Part shown: in pieces, positions 8,360 to 17,438 of the stretch
How positions within the stretch are numbered: the first letter of the stretch is position 1
Layout: each line of letters starts with the position of its first letter
DNA from: Myxococcota bacterium
GTDB lineage: Bacteria; Myxococcota_A; Bradymonadia; UBA7976; UBA1532
NCBI GenBank assembly: GCA_963169045.1
Contig: CAUJDF010000108.1
Location: 1 to 64,000 of the forward strand
Direction of reading: 5' to 3'
DNA length: 64,000 nt
Position numbers and translations under genes: made by a program
The notes under the pieces: model-generated
Seen by the model: the letters and a program-made list of their open reading frames with translations, nothing else
Databases searched by the model: none
What the model was told of the DNA's origin: nothing

Positions 8360-9568
8360 TCAGCCGTCGGCGCGCGGCGGCTCGGCGCGGTGGATCTGCA
8401 GCACGCTCTCCTCCGCCGGCACGCCGACGCGCACCGGGAAGCCGTAGTGCCCCGTCCCGCGGTGGACGTACAGCCGCGCCTTCCCCCGCGCCCACAGGCC
8501 ATGGTCGGGCACGTCGCTGAACAGGCTGACGAGCGTGGTCGGCAGGCCCAGCGCCACGAGGCCGATCTGGCCGCCGTGGGTGTGGCCGGAGAGCACGAGG
8601 TCGGCCGCGTCGTCCGGCAGATGCTTGAAGTGACCGGGGTTGTGGAGCAGCCAGAGCCGCAGCGCGCCCTCGGCCCGCGGGTGGCGCGCGTCGAGCGCGG
8701 CGAGCTTCTCGCGCGCGCCGCGCCAGTGGAAGTCGGCGCCGACGAGCTGCACCGGCCCGGCGGGCGTGTCGACGGTCACCGCGTCGTCGACCAGCAGGCG
8801 GACGCCGGCCTCGGCCAGGCCCCGCGCCACGTGCTCCGGCGCCTCGAGGTCGTGGTTGCCGCGGCACGCGAAAGTGCGGCCCTCGAGCGCCTTCAGCGGC
8901 TCGAGCGCGCGGCCGAGCAGCGTCATGCCGTCGCGCAGCGGCGCGCGGTTCGACGCCAGCGTGAGGTAGTCGCCGGTCAGCAGCACCAGGTCCGGATTGA
9001 TGTCGACGACCTGGCGGCACAGCTTGCGGAAGCGGCGCTCCGACATGAACGGCCCGAGGTGCGGATCGGTGATCTGGACGATCCGCAGCGGCCGCTCCAC
9101 GCGCTGCCGGCCCTTCGGCCAGCGCCGCGCCCCTTCGACGTGGGCGCCGTCGAGCGCCAGGTCGACCGTGGTCCGGCGCGGGAAGAGGGACTGCACGGCC
9201 CCGAGGAACGCCAGCGCGAACGGCACCCACTCGCCCCGCCAGTCGGCGCCCAGCGCGCCTGCGACCGCCCACGGCACCGCCAGCAGGCTGCCGCCGGCCC
9301 ACACCAGCGCCGGCAGCGCCACCGTGACGCGCCACGCGGCGGTGCCCATGCGCGGCCGCGTCAGGTGCAGCACGTACAGGTAGACGAGCGCCTGCAGCGC
9401 GACGGCGACCGCGTCGGGGATGGGCAGCTCGGGCGTGACCGCGGCGGCCGCGATCGACTGCACGCCCACGATGACCGCGAGGAAGATCGCGAAGAAGCGA
9501 TTGCGCAGCGCCGCCGCCAGGACCGTGAGCGGCGCGCCGACGGCGCAGACCCAGAGAAATCCGTCCAT
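8360..9568 (-). CDS. membrane-anchored metallophosphoesterase, YkuE type
   Basis: 402 residues. The first 130 hold four or five hydrophobic helices (for example FFAIFLAVIVGVQSI and LVWAGGSLLAVPWAVAG). A calcineurin-like phosphoesterase domain follows, with the full metal set: TDPHLG (DxH), LLTGDYL (GD), RGNHDLE (GNHD), LLHNPGH and LSGHTHGGQ. Family members act on phosphodiesters or phospholipid head groups (YkuE, LpxH-like); the substrate here is unknown. The catalytic domain should sit at the membrane surface. The start ATG at 9568 is supported by a leaderless promoter just upstream; the longer in-frame extension is Arg-rich and unlikely to be coding. Confidence 0.88.
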   Translation of the reverse strand: MDGFLWVCAVGAPLTVLAAALRNRFFAIFLAVIVGVQSIAAAAVTPELPIPDAVAVALQALVYLYVLHLTRPRMGTAAWRVTVALPALVWAGGSLLAVPWAVAGALGADWRGEWVPFALAFLGAVQSLFPRRTTVDLALDGAHVEGARRWPKGRQRVERPLRIVQITDPHLGPFMSERRFRKLCRQVVDINPDLVLLTGDYLTLASNRAPLRDGMTLLGRALEPLKALEGRTFACRGNHDLEAPEHVARGLAEAGVRLLVDDAVTVDTPAGPVQLVGADFHWRGAREKLAALDARHPRAEGALRLWLLHNPGHFKHLPDDAADLVLSGHTHGGQIGLVALGLPTTLVSLFSDVPDHGLWARGKARLYVHRGTGHYGFPVRVGVPAEESVLQIHRAEPPRADG

Positions 9569-9575
9569 GGCCGCG

Positions 9576-9606
9576 AAGATGCCAGACCCGCCGCGAGCAA
9601 GGTCAA
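9576..9606 (-). promoter_or_regulatory. putative promoter of the metallophosphoesterase gene, leaderless
   Basis: Read on the minus strand: -35 TTGACC (9601-9606), 19-nt spacer, -10 CATCTT (9576-9581), then 7 nt to the ATG at 9568. The spacer is longer than ideal. No Shine-Dalgarno sequence is present. Confidence 0.4.
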
Positions 9607-9803
9607 GGGGGCGCCGCCGTTCGGCGGATTTCCGGGCGTCGGCGCAGGTCCGAGGGCGACGGGGCGCGCGGCCCGCGCGGGTCGCGAGGGTCACGGCGCC
9701 GTGTCCCGGCGTTCACACCCGGCCCGTCCCGCGCCGCCTCGCGCGGTGGAACGCGCGTTGCTCCCGACGCTAACGTCGCCGCGTCACCCGGAGGTCACCG
9801 CCC

Positions 9804-12020
9804 ATGCCGCGTCCGCACGCGCTGCTCGCGCTGCTCGCGCTCCCTCTCGCCGCCGCCACCGAGTGCGGCCCGCGCCTCGAGCAGACCTGCGCCGGCGAGG
9901 GCCTCCGCCACGTCGACGCCGAGGTGGCCGGCCCGACCTTCGAGCTGCGGGTGGACGACGACCACGCCGAGCTGCCGGTGCGCGTCGAGGTCTCGGTGTC
10001 CGCCGACGAGCCCCTCCTCGTCCTGCACTCGCCGCCGGGCGCGCCGGTCCCCGCGCGCTCGACGCTGCTGCGCGCCGCGGTCGGCGTGCCGCTCGCCGAC
10101 GGCTCCGTCGTGCTCGCCCGCGACACCCGGCGCGTGGAGCTGCAGCTCTTGGGCGCCGACGTCGCCGGGCACGTGCGTTTCGTGCGCCTCGGCCCGCGGG
10201 CGAAGCCGCTGCACGTCGTCGGCACGGTGGCGCTGGTCCACGCTGAAGCGCCGCGGGGCGACTGCGGCCCGGGGCCCGCGGTCCACATCGAGCAGCCGGC
10301 GACGTGCGGCAACGGCCTCGTCGAGGTGGGCGAGGCCTGCGACGACGAGAACGCGACCGACGCCGACGGCTGCACGGCCTGCCGCAAAGACGCGGCGACG
10401 TGCGTGCCCGGCGAGGCCGGCGCGGTCGCCTTCTGGGACTGCCCCGGCGAGCCGAGCGATTGCGGCCTGCGGCGCTGCGCCGCCGGTGTGGACTGCCCGC
10501 CCGGCGTGGGCGGACATGTGCTCGGTGCCGGCCTCCGGCTCCGCGGCGCGTCCGACGCGACGACGCGCGTGCGCCTGTCGAGCGACGCAGGCGGCCTCGA
10601 CTGCGCGTGCCGAGGCGCGATGCCCGATCCCGTGTGCGAGGGCGCGTGCCGCGTCGAGCTGCCCGCCTGCACCCCCGTCACGCTGAGCGCATCACCGCCG
10701 GCCGCCGCGTGGACGGGCGCCTGCGCAGGGCAGGGGAGCGCGTGCACGCTCGTCGCCCCGCCGGGCTTCGGCGAGCTGACCGCCGTCGTCGACCTCGGCG
10801 CGGACCGCGTCGGCGGCGCTTTCCTCGTCGGCGCCGGCGCGCCGTGGAACGACCGGACGATGCCCATCCCGATCGCGGTGTCCGCCGGCGGCGACGTGGC
10901 GGTGTCGGCGCTGTTCCGCGAGGACGCCGGCCTGCCCGGCGTGAGGGCCGACGATCTGCGGACGCGCCGGTTCATCGCGGTGCTCGGACAGGGCGGCGCG
11001 CTCCGCCGCGCGCGCCACCTCGGCCTCGCGGACGAGATCGTCGTGCAGGCGCTCGCCTTCGACGGCGACGACCTGCTGCTGGCAGGCGCGAGCGGCAACC
11101 TGCGCGCCCACGCCGCCCCGACGACGCCGCAGCCCGAGGAGTACCCCACCACCTTCGTCGAGCGGCAGGGCGCCCGCGCCTGGCGGCGCCCGCTCGACGT
11201 GCTGTGGGGGCCGCACGCCTCGGTCGTCGCGCTGCCCGACGGCGGCGTCGCCGCGACCTTCGCCGCCGCGCGGCCCATCGCGGGGGGCTGGGGCGGCCTG
11301 ACGGCGGCCCTCGTGCGCCTCGACGCCGACGGCCGGGAGCGCTGGCGCTGGGCGACCGACCGCGACCGCGCCTGGCTCGCGCTGCAGACCGTCACCGTCG
11401 CCACGAACGGCCGCCTGCTGGCCGCCGGGATGCTCGGCGGCGGCGTCGACGCGCCCGCGGAGCCGCTGCCGGGCCTCGGGACCGACGCCCAGGCCCGCGG
11501 CGCCTTCTCCGTGGCCTTCGACGACGGCGGCGAGCCCACCGGCGCCGGCGTCTACACGCTCGAGGACTCCGTGCGCGGCCACGTCCGCGTCACGCCGGGC
11601 GGCGCGGTGACCGCGCTCGCCTGGGCGAGCCGCCGGGACCTGCGCGTCTTCCGCACGCCGGATGCGGGCCATGCGTCCTGGAGTGCCATCGCCGCCCCCG
11701 CCTCCGACTGTCACGATGGCCGCTTCGAGTCGATCCCGCACCTCGCCGTCTACCCGGCCACCGACGCGGTCGCCGTCGCGTCGCCGCTGTGCGGCCCCGA
11801 CGGCCTCGCCATCCACGTGTTCGATGGCGACGGCGGCTGGCGGCGCTCGTTCCGCTTCGACGTGGCCGAGGGCGGCATGCTGCACTTCGGTGGCCTGGCG
11901 TTCGGTCCCGACGGCGACCTGCGCCTCGCCGCGCAGCTGCATGGCGCTGCTGTCTTCGGGGACGCGCGCCTCGAGAGCGAAGGCTGGACGCCCACCGTCG
12001 TCACGCTCGCCGCGCGCTAG
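9804..12020 (+). CDS. secreted protein with a Myxococcus Cys-rich (DUF4215-type) repeat and propeller-like C-terminus
   Basis: 738 residues with a signal peptide (ALLALLALPLAAATE) and a GGAGG ribosome-binding site. About residues 30-155 look like a beta-sandwich. Near residue 165 is CGNGLVEVGEACDDEN followed by DADGCTAC, the disulfide-rich motif repeated in many myxobacterial exported proteins. Further cysteine pairs follow to about residue 310. The remaining 420 residues contain repeated blades such as VVALPDGGVAATF, ALVRLDADGRERW and LAFGPDGDLRLAAQ, which resemble delta-60 or quinoprotein-type propellers. Function is not known; cell-surface or extracellular location is inferred. Its stop codon TAG shares the palindrome CTAG with the stop of the convergent aminotransferase gene. 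Confidence 0.8.
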   Translation: MPRPHALLALLALPLAAATECGPRLEQTCAGEGLRHVDAEVAGPTFELRVDDDHAELPVRVEVSVSADEPLLVLHSPPGAPVPARSTLLRAAVGVPLADGSVVLARDTRRVELQLLGADVAGHVRFVRLGPRAKPLHVVGTVALVHAEAPRGDCGPGPAVHIEQPATCGNGLVEVGEACDDENATDADGCTACRKDAATCVPGEAGAVAFWDCPGEPSDCGLRRCAAGVDCPPGVGGHVLGAGLRLRGASDATTRVRLSSDAGGLDCACRGAMPDPVCEGACRVELPACTPVTLSASPPAAAWTGACAGQGSACTLVAPPGFGELTAVVDLGADRVGGAFLVGAGAPWNDRTMPIPIAVSAGGDVAVSALFREDAGLPGVRADDLRTRRFIAVLGQGGALRRARHLGLADEIVVQALAFDGDDLLLAGASGNLRAHAAPTTPQPEEYPTTFVERQGARAWRRPLDVLWGPHASVVALPDGGVAATFAAARPIAGGWGGLTAALVRLDADGRERWRWATDRDRAWLALQTVTVATNGRLLAAGMLGGGVDAPAEPLPGLGTDAQARGAFSVAFDDGGEPTGAGVYTLEDSVRGHVRVTPGGAVTALAWASRRDLRVFRTPDAGHASWSAIAAPASDCHDGRFESIPHLAVYPATDAVAVASPLCGPDGLAIHVFDGDGGWRRSFRFDVAEGGMLHFGGLAFGPDGDLRLAAQLHGAAVFGDARLESEGWTPTVVTLAAR

Positions 12021-13720
12021 TTTCGGCCGTCTCCCGCGATCTCGCCCGGCAGCGGGAACCAGCGCAGCGCCTCGAAGTCGTCGGTGCGCGGCGCGTCCTC
12101 GACCGACGGCGGCACCCCGGCGGCAGCGAGGGTGCGCCGCGCCTCCTCGAGGTGGCCGGGCAGCGCGCTCTCGGGCTCCGTGGCATGCCGCGAGCGGTAC
12201 TCCATGCGACCGCTGGCATACGTCACGTCCGTCAGCCGCATCGCCGGCTCGGGGCGTCCGCCGCGATGCCACCACGCGCCGGTCTGCGGGTCGAAGGCAT
12301 ACTGCGGCAACAGCTTCCAGCCCTCGTCGGCGACGAGGTGGATCGCCGCGAGCAGGAACTCGAACGTCGCCTCGCTGATGAAGTAGTTGAAGTTCACCCG
12401 CACCCAGCCGGGCTTGATGCCTTCGCTGCCGCGCAGGATCTCGCGTTCGAACGCCTGCGACCGCGACAGGTCGATGCCCAGCAGCCGGTGCCCGTACGGG
12501 CCGGCGCACGAGCAGCCGCCGCGGGCCTGGATGCCGAGCAGGTCGTTGAGCAGCGCCACCACGTAGTTGTGGTGCAGGTAGCGGTCCTTGTGGCGGATCA
12601 CGAACGACACGATGGACAGCCGCCACGCATCGGGGTTGCCGAGGATGCGGATGTTCGGGTTGCGCCGCCACGAGTCGATGGCGCGGCGGATGAAGTCCTG
12701 CTCGCGCGCCTTGATGGCGGGGACGCCCACCGCCTCCTTGAGCTGGAAGACCAGGCCGGCGCGGATGGACTCGATGATGGCCGGCGTGCCGCCCTCCTCG
12801 CGGTGGACGGGATCGGCGAGGTAGTCGTGGTGCTTCGGGCCCACGTAACAGACGGTGCCGCCGCCGGGACAGGTCGGCACGCGGTTCTTGAACAGCGCCT
12901 TCTTCGCCACGAGCACGCCGGGCGTGCCGGGGCCGCCGATGAACTTGTGCGGCGAGATGAAGACCGCGTCCTTGTAGGTCAGGTGGCCGTCGGGGCGGTC
13001 GTCCTGCATGTTCATCTCGATCTTCACGTACGGACCGGCGGCGGCGAAGTCCCAGAACGACAGCGCGTCGTGCTGGTGCAGCAGCGCGGCGATCGACCGG
13101 GTGTCGGAGCCGATGCCGGTCACGTTCGAGGCCGCCGAGAAGCTGCCGATGCGCAGCGGCCGGTCGGCGTGGGCCTTCAGCGCGCGCTCGAGGTGGGCGA
13201 GGTCGATGCGCCCGTCGGCGTCCTCGTCGATGGTCACGACGTCGCAGATCGACTCGCGCCACGGCAGCTCGTTGGAGTGGTGCTCGTAGGGGCCGATGAA
13301 CACGACCGGCCGCTCGTGGGCGGGGATGTGGCTCCGCAGCCCGTAGCGGGCGTCGAGGTCCGCGGGCAGCCGCAGGTTCATCACGTCGACGAGCTTGTTG
13401 ATCGCCCCCGTGGCGCCTGCGCCGCAGAAGATCACCACGTCGTCGTCGCTGGCCCCCACGGCGCGCGCGATGATCGCGCGGGCGTCCTCGCGGAAGCGCG
13501 TCGTCTGCCGGCCGGTGCCCGAGGTCTCCGTATGTGTATTGGCGTACAGCGGCATGACCTGGTGCCGCACGTAGTCCTCGATGAACGACAGCGAGCGCCC
13601 CGACGCGGTGTAGTCGGCGTAGGTGATGCGGCGCGGGCCGAAGGGCCCGTCGAGGGCCTGGTCGGCGCCGATGATCGAATCGCGGATCAGCTCGATCAGG
13701 TGCCCGGTGCGGTCGGTCAT
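12017..13720 (-). CDS. class V aminotransferase / cysteine desulfurase-like PLP enzyme
   Basis: 567 residues, longer than the 400 usual for cysteine desulfurases. PLP-fold features are clear: YADYTASGRSL near the N-terminus (the substrate-binding YLDxxAxxP equivalent), FCGAGATGAINKL (phosphate-binding loop), WDFAAAGPYVKI, and the Schiff-base lysine in FISPHKFIGGPGTPGVL. A cysteine-rich loop (ARGGCSCAGPYGHRLL) sits where desulfurases carry the active-site cysteine. The C-terminal 130 residues extend the fold. Such long members are annotated as selenocysteine-lyase-like but their substrates are mostly untested. Start ATG 13720 follows GGAGG at good spacing. The nearest genes do not suggest a sulfur-transfer partner. 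Confidence 0.85.
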   Translation of the reverse strand: MTDRTGHLIELIRDSIIGADQALDGPFGPRRITYADYTASGRSLSFIEDYVRHQVMPLYANTHTETSGTGRQTTRFREDARAIIARAVGASDDDVVIFCGAGATGAINKLVDVMNLRLPADLDARYGLRSHIPAHERPVVFIGPYEHHSNELPWRESICDVVTIDEDADGRIDLAHLERALKAHADRPLRIGSFSAASNVTGIGSDTRSIAALLHQHDALSFWDFAAAGPYVKIEMNMQDDRPDGHLTYKDAVFISPHKFIGGPGTPGVLVAKKALFKNRVPTCPGGGTVCYVGPKHHDYLADPVHREEGGTPAIIESIRAGLVFQLKEAVGVPAIKAREQDFIRRAIDSWRRNPNIRILGNPDAWRLSIVSFVIRHKDRYLHHNYVVALLNDLLGIQARGGCSCAGPYGHRLLGIDLSRSQAFEREILRGSEGIKPGWVRVNFNYFISEATFEFLLAAIHLVADEGWKLLPQYAFDPQTGAWWHRGGRPEPAMRLTDVTYASGRMEYRSRHATEPESALPGHLEEARRTLAAAGVPPSVEDAPRTDDFEALRWFPLPGEIAGDGRN

Positions 13721-13830
13721 GCGCGTCCTCCGTGCGCAAGGATGCGCGTCATGGGCGTCGGGTGCCACCGGTAGCGTCGGGGTCGCCCCCGCGCTACCCT
13801 GCGCCGCCCATTCCCGGAGAGGAAGTCGAG

Positions 13831-14100
13831 ATGGCCGCGAAGAAAGGCCGCCCCGTCAGCAAGGCCGCCCGTGCGACCCAGGCGAAGCGCGCCGAGCGCG
13901 CGAGCGCCTCGTGGGAGGACGAGGTCGCGCGCATGGACCACCCGGAGACCGCGACGTTCCGCGAGCGCAGCGGCGACGCCGAGGCGCCCGCCGTCTTCCA
14001 CGCCACCGCCGAGCGGCGCCGTCCGAGCTGGCTCGGCGCCGTCATCACCCTCGCCATCGCCGTCGCCGCCGCGATCGCCCTCGCCCTGAACGCCCGCTGA
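13831..14100 (+). CDS. small membrane protein with basic N-terminus
   Basis: 89 residues. GGAGAGGAAG precedes the ATG at 13831. The N-terminal two thirds are hydrophilic and Lys/Arg/Ala-rich (AAKKGRPVSKAARAT), then a single hydrophobic helix (WLGAVITLAIAVAAAIALAL) closes the protein, giving a tail-anchored layout. No family recognised. It lies between the aminotransferase (divergent) and the histidine kinase (convergent, 9 nt away). A TACCCT hexamer at 13795 could be its -10 box. Confidence 0.6.
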   Translation: MAAKKGRPVSKAARATQAKRAERASASWEDEVARMDHPETATFRERSGDAEAPAVFHATAERRRPSWLGAVITLAIAVAAAIALALNAR

Positions 14101-14109
14101 CGCGGCGCG

Positions 14110-17100
14110 TCACGGAGCGTCCAGCACCTCGCGCACCTTCCGCGAGAGGGTCACCGGGGAGAACGGCTTCGGCAGGAAGGCCTCGTCGGCGGCGAGCACG
14201 CCCGTCCGCAGGGTCTCGTCGTCGGTGTACCCGCTGAGGAAGAGCACACGCAGGCCCGGCTGGCGGGCGCGGAGCGCCTCGGCCACCTCGCGACCGCACA
14301 TCTTCGGCATCACCGCGTCGGTCACCAGCAGGTCGACGTCGCCGTGGCGGGCGTGCAGCTCGAGCGCCGCGGGGCCGTCGGGCGCCTCGAGGACGGTGTA
14401 GCCCGCCCCCTCGAGGCTGCGGCGGGCCACGCGGCGCACGGCCGGCTCGTCCTCGACGAGCAGCACGGTCTCGCAGCCCTCGCCGGCGCCCTCCGCCCGC
14501 GCGGTCGCGGGGGCCGCCCCGGCGCCGGCCAGCGGCAGGAACACCTCGAAGCAGGAGCCGCGGCCGACCTCGCTGCGCACCGTGACGCGCCCCTCGGCCT
14601 GCCGGACGATGCCGAACACCGTGGCGAGACCGAGGCCGGTGCCGCGGCCGACCGGCTTGGTGGTGAAGAAGGGATCGAAGGCGCGGGCGAGGACCTCGGG
14701 CGACATGCCCGTGCCCGTGTCGGCGATCGCGAGGACGACGTAGTCGCCGGGGTGCAGGTCCGGCTGGTGTCGGCAGTCGGCCTCGTCGACGTGGACCGCG
14801 CGCGTCGAGAGCACCAGGCTGCCGCCCTGCGGCATCGCGTCGCGGGCGTTGACGCACAGGTTCAGGATGACCTGCTCCATCTGGCCGGCGTCGATGCGCA
14901 CGTGCCCCGGCCGCGCCGCCAGGGCGCACTCGACTTGAATGTGCTCGCCGATGAGGCGCTTGAGCATGGAGATCGAGCGCGTCACCACTTCGTTGAGGTC
15001 GAGCACCTGCGGCGCCATCACCTGCCTCCGGCTGAAGACGAGGAGCTGCCGGGTGAGCGAGGCGGCGCGCCCGGCCGCCTCGGCGATCTCGGCGACGATC
15101 TCCGCACAGGCGTCGTCGCTGGCGACGAGATCGGCGAGGACGGTCGCCCCGCCGGAGATCACCGTGAGCAGGTTGTTGAAGTCATGGGCGATGCCGCCGG
15201 CGAGCAAGCCGATCGCCTCCATCTTCTGCGCCTGGCGGAGCTGCGCCTCGAGGTGCACGCGCTCGGTGACGTCCGACCAGATGCCGATCACCTCGGCGAG
15301 CCGGCCCTGCTCGTCGTATAGATGGCGCTGAGCGTCGCGCACCCAGAGATAGCTCCCGTCCCTTCGCCGCACCCGGTACTCCTGCACTACCTCGCCGCGG
15401 GCGTCCGGGGCCTTGCTGGCGGCCCGCGCGCGCTCGAGGTCGTCGGGGTGGACGCGCGACGGCCACCAGTCGGCGCTGGCGGCGTCCGCCGGGCGGTCGC
15501 CGGTCATCGCCTCGAGGTTGTCGCTGGACCAGACCGGGACGAGGACGCCGTGGTCGTCCACGCGCAGGGCGTAGCTCACGGCGGGGCTGAGCGTGGTGAA
15601 GCGGCGGACGGCCTCTTCGGCCCGCCGGCGGGCCAGGAACTGCCCGAGGTGGTCGCTGAACCGCGCCATCATGGCGAGGCGGGCCGGGTCGAGCTCGCAT
15701 CGTTCGGCGCGTGCGAGCTCTACCACCCCCTCGACCCGGCCCTTGTTCAGGAGCGGGAAGGCGAGGTGCCAGCGCAGCCCGGCGTCCCCGTCGGGCGGCT
15801 CCGGCGCGTCGGCGGGCGGCCGGACGATCGGCGTCCCGCTCGCCCAGACCTCGCCGGGGAGGCCCGCGCCGCGCCGGCACGTGGCGCCGCGCAGGCCCTC
15901 GGCGAGGCCGGCGGGCAGGTCGGGCGCCGCCCACGCCTCGACGCAGCGCAGGACCTCGCTCCCGGCAACCACCTCCCAGAACGCGCCGAACCGCCACCCC
16001 ACGAGCTCGCCGAACGCGCGCAGGATCGCCGGCCAGACCTCCTCGAGCGTGTCCGCTTCGTTGAGGATGCGGCTGATGGCGCCCTCGACGGCGAAGAGCT
16101 GCTCCGTCCGCTTGCGCTGGGTGACGTCGAAGGTGGCGCCGGTGAGCTTCACGACGTCGCCGCGCGCGTCGCGCTCCCCGTGCCCCACGATCGTCAGCCA
16201 GATCACCTCACCGTCGGGTTTGATGTAGCGGAAGTCGCCGGCGGCGAAGACGCCGGTCGCCGTGGCCAAGGCGAGCGACTCCGCGAGCCGCCTGGCATCC
16301 TCGGGGTGGTACCAGCTCACGATCTCATCGAGCGTCCAGGCGGGATCCCAGGGGCGGCCCACGAGGTCGCCGAGGGCGTCGTCCCACCAGATGGTGCCTT
16401 CCTTCGGCGTGATCACCCAGGTGCCGATGCCTCCCCGCTCGAGCGCCGCGCGCAGTCGCGCCTGCGAGCGACGCAGCGCCTCGTCGGCCAGCCTGCGCTC
16501 GGTGACGTCCGTCACGATGCCGCGCAGCCCGATCTGCTCGCCGGCGATCACCTCCATGCAGCAGTGAAACCACCGCACCTCGCCGTGCCCGCGCACGATG
16601 CGGTACTCGTGCTCGAAGCCCTCGCCCTTCGCCAGGCCGTTCACGACCCGCTCGAGCAGCCGCGCCCGGTCTTCCGGGTGGACCAGGCCGATGGCGGTCT
16701 CGATCGAAGGTCCGTGCCCGGCCGGCTCGAGACCGTGCATGCGGAAGAGATGGTCGGACCAGCGCGAACGGCCGGTCGCCGCGTCCCACTCCCAGCTGCC
16801 GAAGCTGCCGAGCCGCTCGGCCTGTTCGAGCAAGTGCTTCTGCCGTGTCAGCTCCAGCTTGGTGTGTTTCCGTGCGGTGACGTCGGCGAGGACGCCGTAC
16901 CATGTCACGACGCCGTCGGCCCCCACGACAGGGGTCGACCGTCCTTCGACCCAGCGCTCGCCGCGCTCCGGGTGCAGCACGCGGAACTCGAGGCGCCAGT
17001 CGCGCGGTGGGTTCATCGTGGCCCGGATGGAGTCGACGACGCGGTCGGCGTCATCGGGGTGGACGCGCTCGAGGAACGGCCGGAGGTCGTCGACCACGTC

Positions 17101-17289
17101 CTCGGGGCGCAGGCCGAGGACGTCCCAGACCGCCGCGGAGGCGTAGGGCACCCACGCGACGCCGTCGCCGCGTCGGCGGAACGTGAAGAGCACGTCGGGC
17201 GACAGCGCTCCGAGCACGTCGAGGTGCCCGCGTCCGTCGTCGGGCCGCGCCCCCGCCGTTACCGGTCGCGCATCGAGCGTCCGGGGCAT
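14110..17289 (-). CDS. hybrid sensor histidine kinase (PAS-PAS-PAS-GAF-PAS-HisKA-HATPase-REC)
   Basis: About 1059 residues if started at ATG 17289; an in-frame ATG at 17403 would add 38 residues but runs through a perfect palindrome and lacks a ribosome-binding site. In order: three PAS/PAC sensor units, each closed by a DVTxR or DVTQR signature; a GAF domain (from about VEGAISRIL to QFLARR); a fourth PAS; a dimerisation/phosphoacceptor helix with His in GGIAHDFNNLL; an ATPase domain (LNLCVNARDAM, DTGTGMS, GRGTGLGLATVFG); and a C-terminal receiver with Asp in LLVTDAVMPKM and Lys in LPKPF. No membrane span, so a cytoplasmic sensor. The receiver would take phosphate back from the kinase; the output partner is not in the window. 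Confidence 0.9.
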   Translation of the reverse strand: MPRTLDARPVTAGARPDDGRGHLDVLGALSPDVLFTFRRRGDGVAWVPYASAAVWDVLGLRPEDVVDDLRPFLERVHPDDADRVVDSIRATMNPPRDWRLEFRVLHPERGERWVEGRSTPVVGADGVVTWYGVLADVTARKHTKLELTRQKHLLEQAERLGSFGSWEWDAATGRSRWSDHLFRMHGLEPAGHGPSIETAIGLVHPEDRARLLERVVNGLAKGEGFEHEYRIVRGHGEVRWFHCCMEVIAGEQIGLRGIVTDVTERRLADEALRRSQARLRAALERGGIGTWVITPKEGTIWWDDALGDLVGRPWDPAWTLDEIVSWYHPEDARRLAESLALATATGVFAAGDFRYIKPDGEVIWLTIVGHGERDARGDVVKLTGATFDVTQRKRTEQLFAVEGAISRILNEADTLEEVWPAILRAFGELVGWRFGAFWEVVAGSEVLRCVEAWAAPDLPAGLAEGLRGATCRRGAGLPGEVWASGTPIVRPPADAPEPPDGDAGLRWHLAFPLLNKGRVEGVVELARAERCELDPARLAMMARFSDHLGQFLARRRAEEAVRRFTTLSPAVSYALRVDDHGVLVPVWSSDNLEAMTGDRPADAASADWWPSRVHPDDLERARAASKAPDARGEVVQEYRVRRRDGSYLWVRDAQRHLYDEQGRLAEVIGIWSDVTERVHLEAQLRQAQKMEAIGLLAGGIAHDFNNLLTVISGGATVLADLVASDDACAEIVAEIAEAAGRAASLTRQLLVFSRRQVMAPQVLDLNEVVTRSISMLKRLIGEHIQVECALAARPGHVRIDAGQMEQVILNLCVNARDAMPQGGSLVLSTRAVHVDEADCRHQPDLHPGDYVVLAIADTGTGMSPEVLARAFDPFFTTKPVGRGTGLGLATVFGIVRQAEGRVTVRSEVGRGSCFEVFLPLAGAGAAPATARAEGAGEGCETVLLVEDEPAVRRVARRSLEGAGYTVLEAPDGPAALELHARHGDVDLLVTDAVMPKMCGREVAEALRARQPGLRVLFLSGYTDDETLRTGVLAADEAFLPKPFSPVTLSRKVREVLDAP

Positions 17290-17369
17290 GTTTCCCGCTG
17301 GTTCTGCTTCGGCGGCCTCCGCCCGGTGTCGGGCGGCATCGTCGGTGCTCGACGCGAGCGCGATCTTCA

Positions 17370-17399
17370 AGTCGAATCCCTCCCTGGAGGGATTCGACT
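17370..17399. repeat. perfect 14-bp inverted repeat with a 2-nt centre
   Basis: Arms 17370-17383 and 17386-17399 (AGTCGAATCCCTCC and its complement) around CT. It is noticeably less GC-rich than its surroundings. It sits between the M20 peptidase gene and the kinase gene, both on the minus strand. It could terminate the peptidase transcript, serve as an operator for the kinase gene, or be a REP-type mobile palindrome. No U-tract follows it in either direction. Confidence 0.7.
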
Positions 17400-17438
17400 G
17401 CATGACGTGTGCCGGGAGGGCGGCCGGCGCGGGTCAGA

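Noticed and set aside
10304-13774. Very long plus-strand frame of over 1100 codons
   Set aside because: Arg-rich shadow of the secreted-protein gene and antisense of the aminotransferase; typical of high-GC DNA.
17365-17400. tRNA-like T-arm (TCGAATCCC) in the palindrome
   Set aside because: No acceptor, D or anticodon arm around it; the sequence is a simple inverted repeat.
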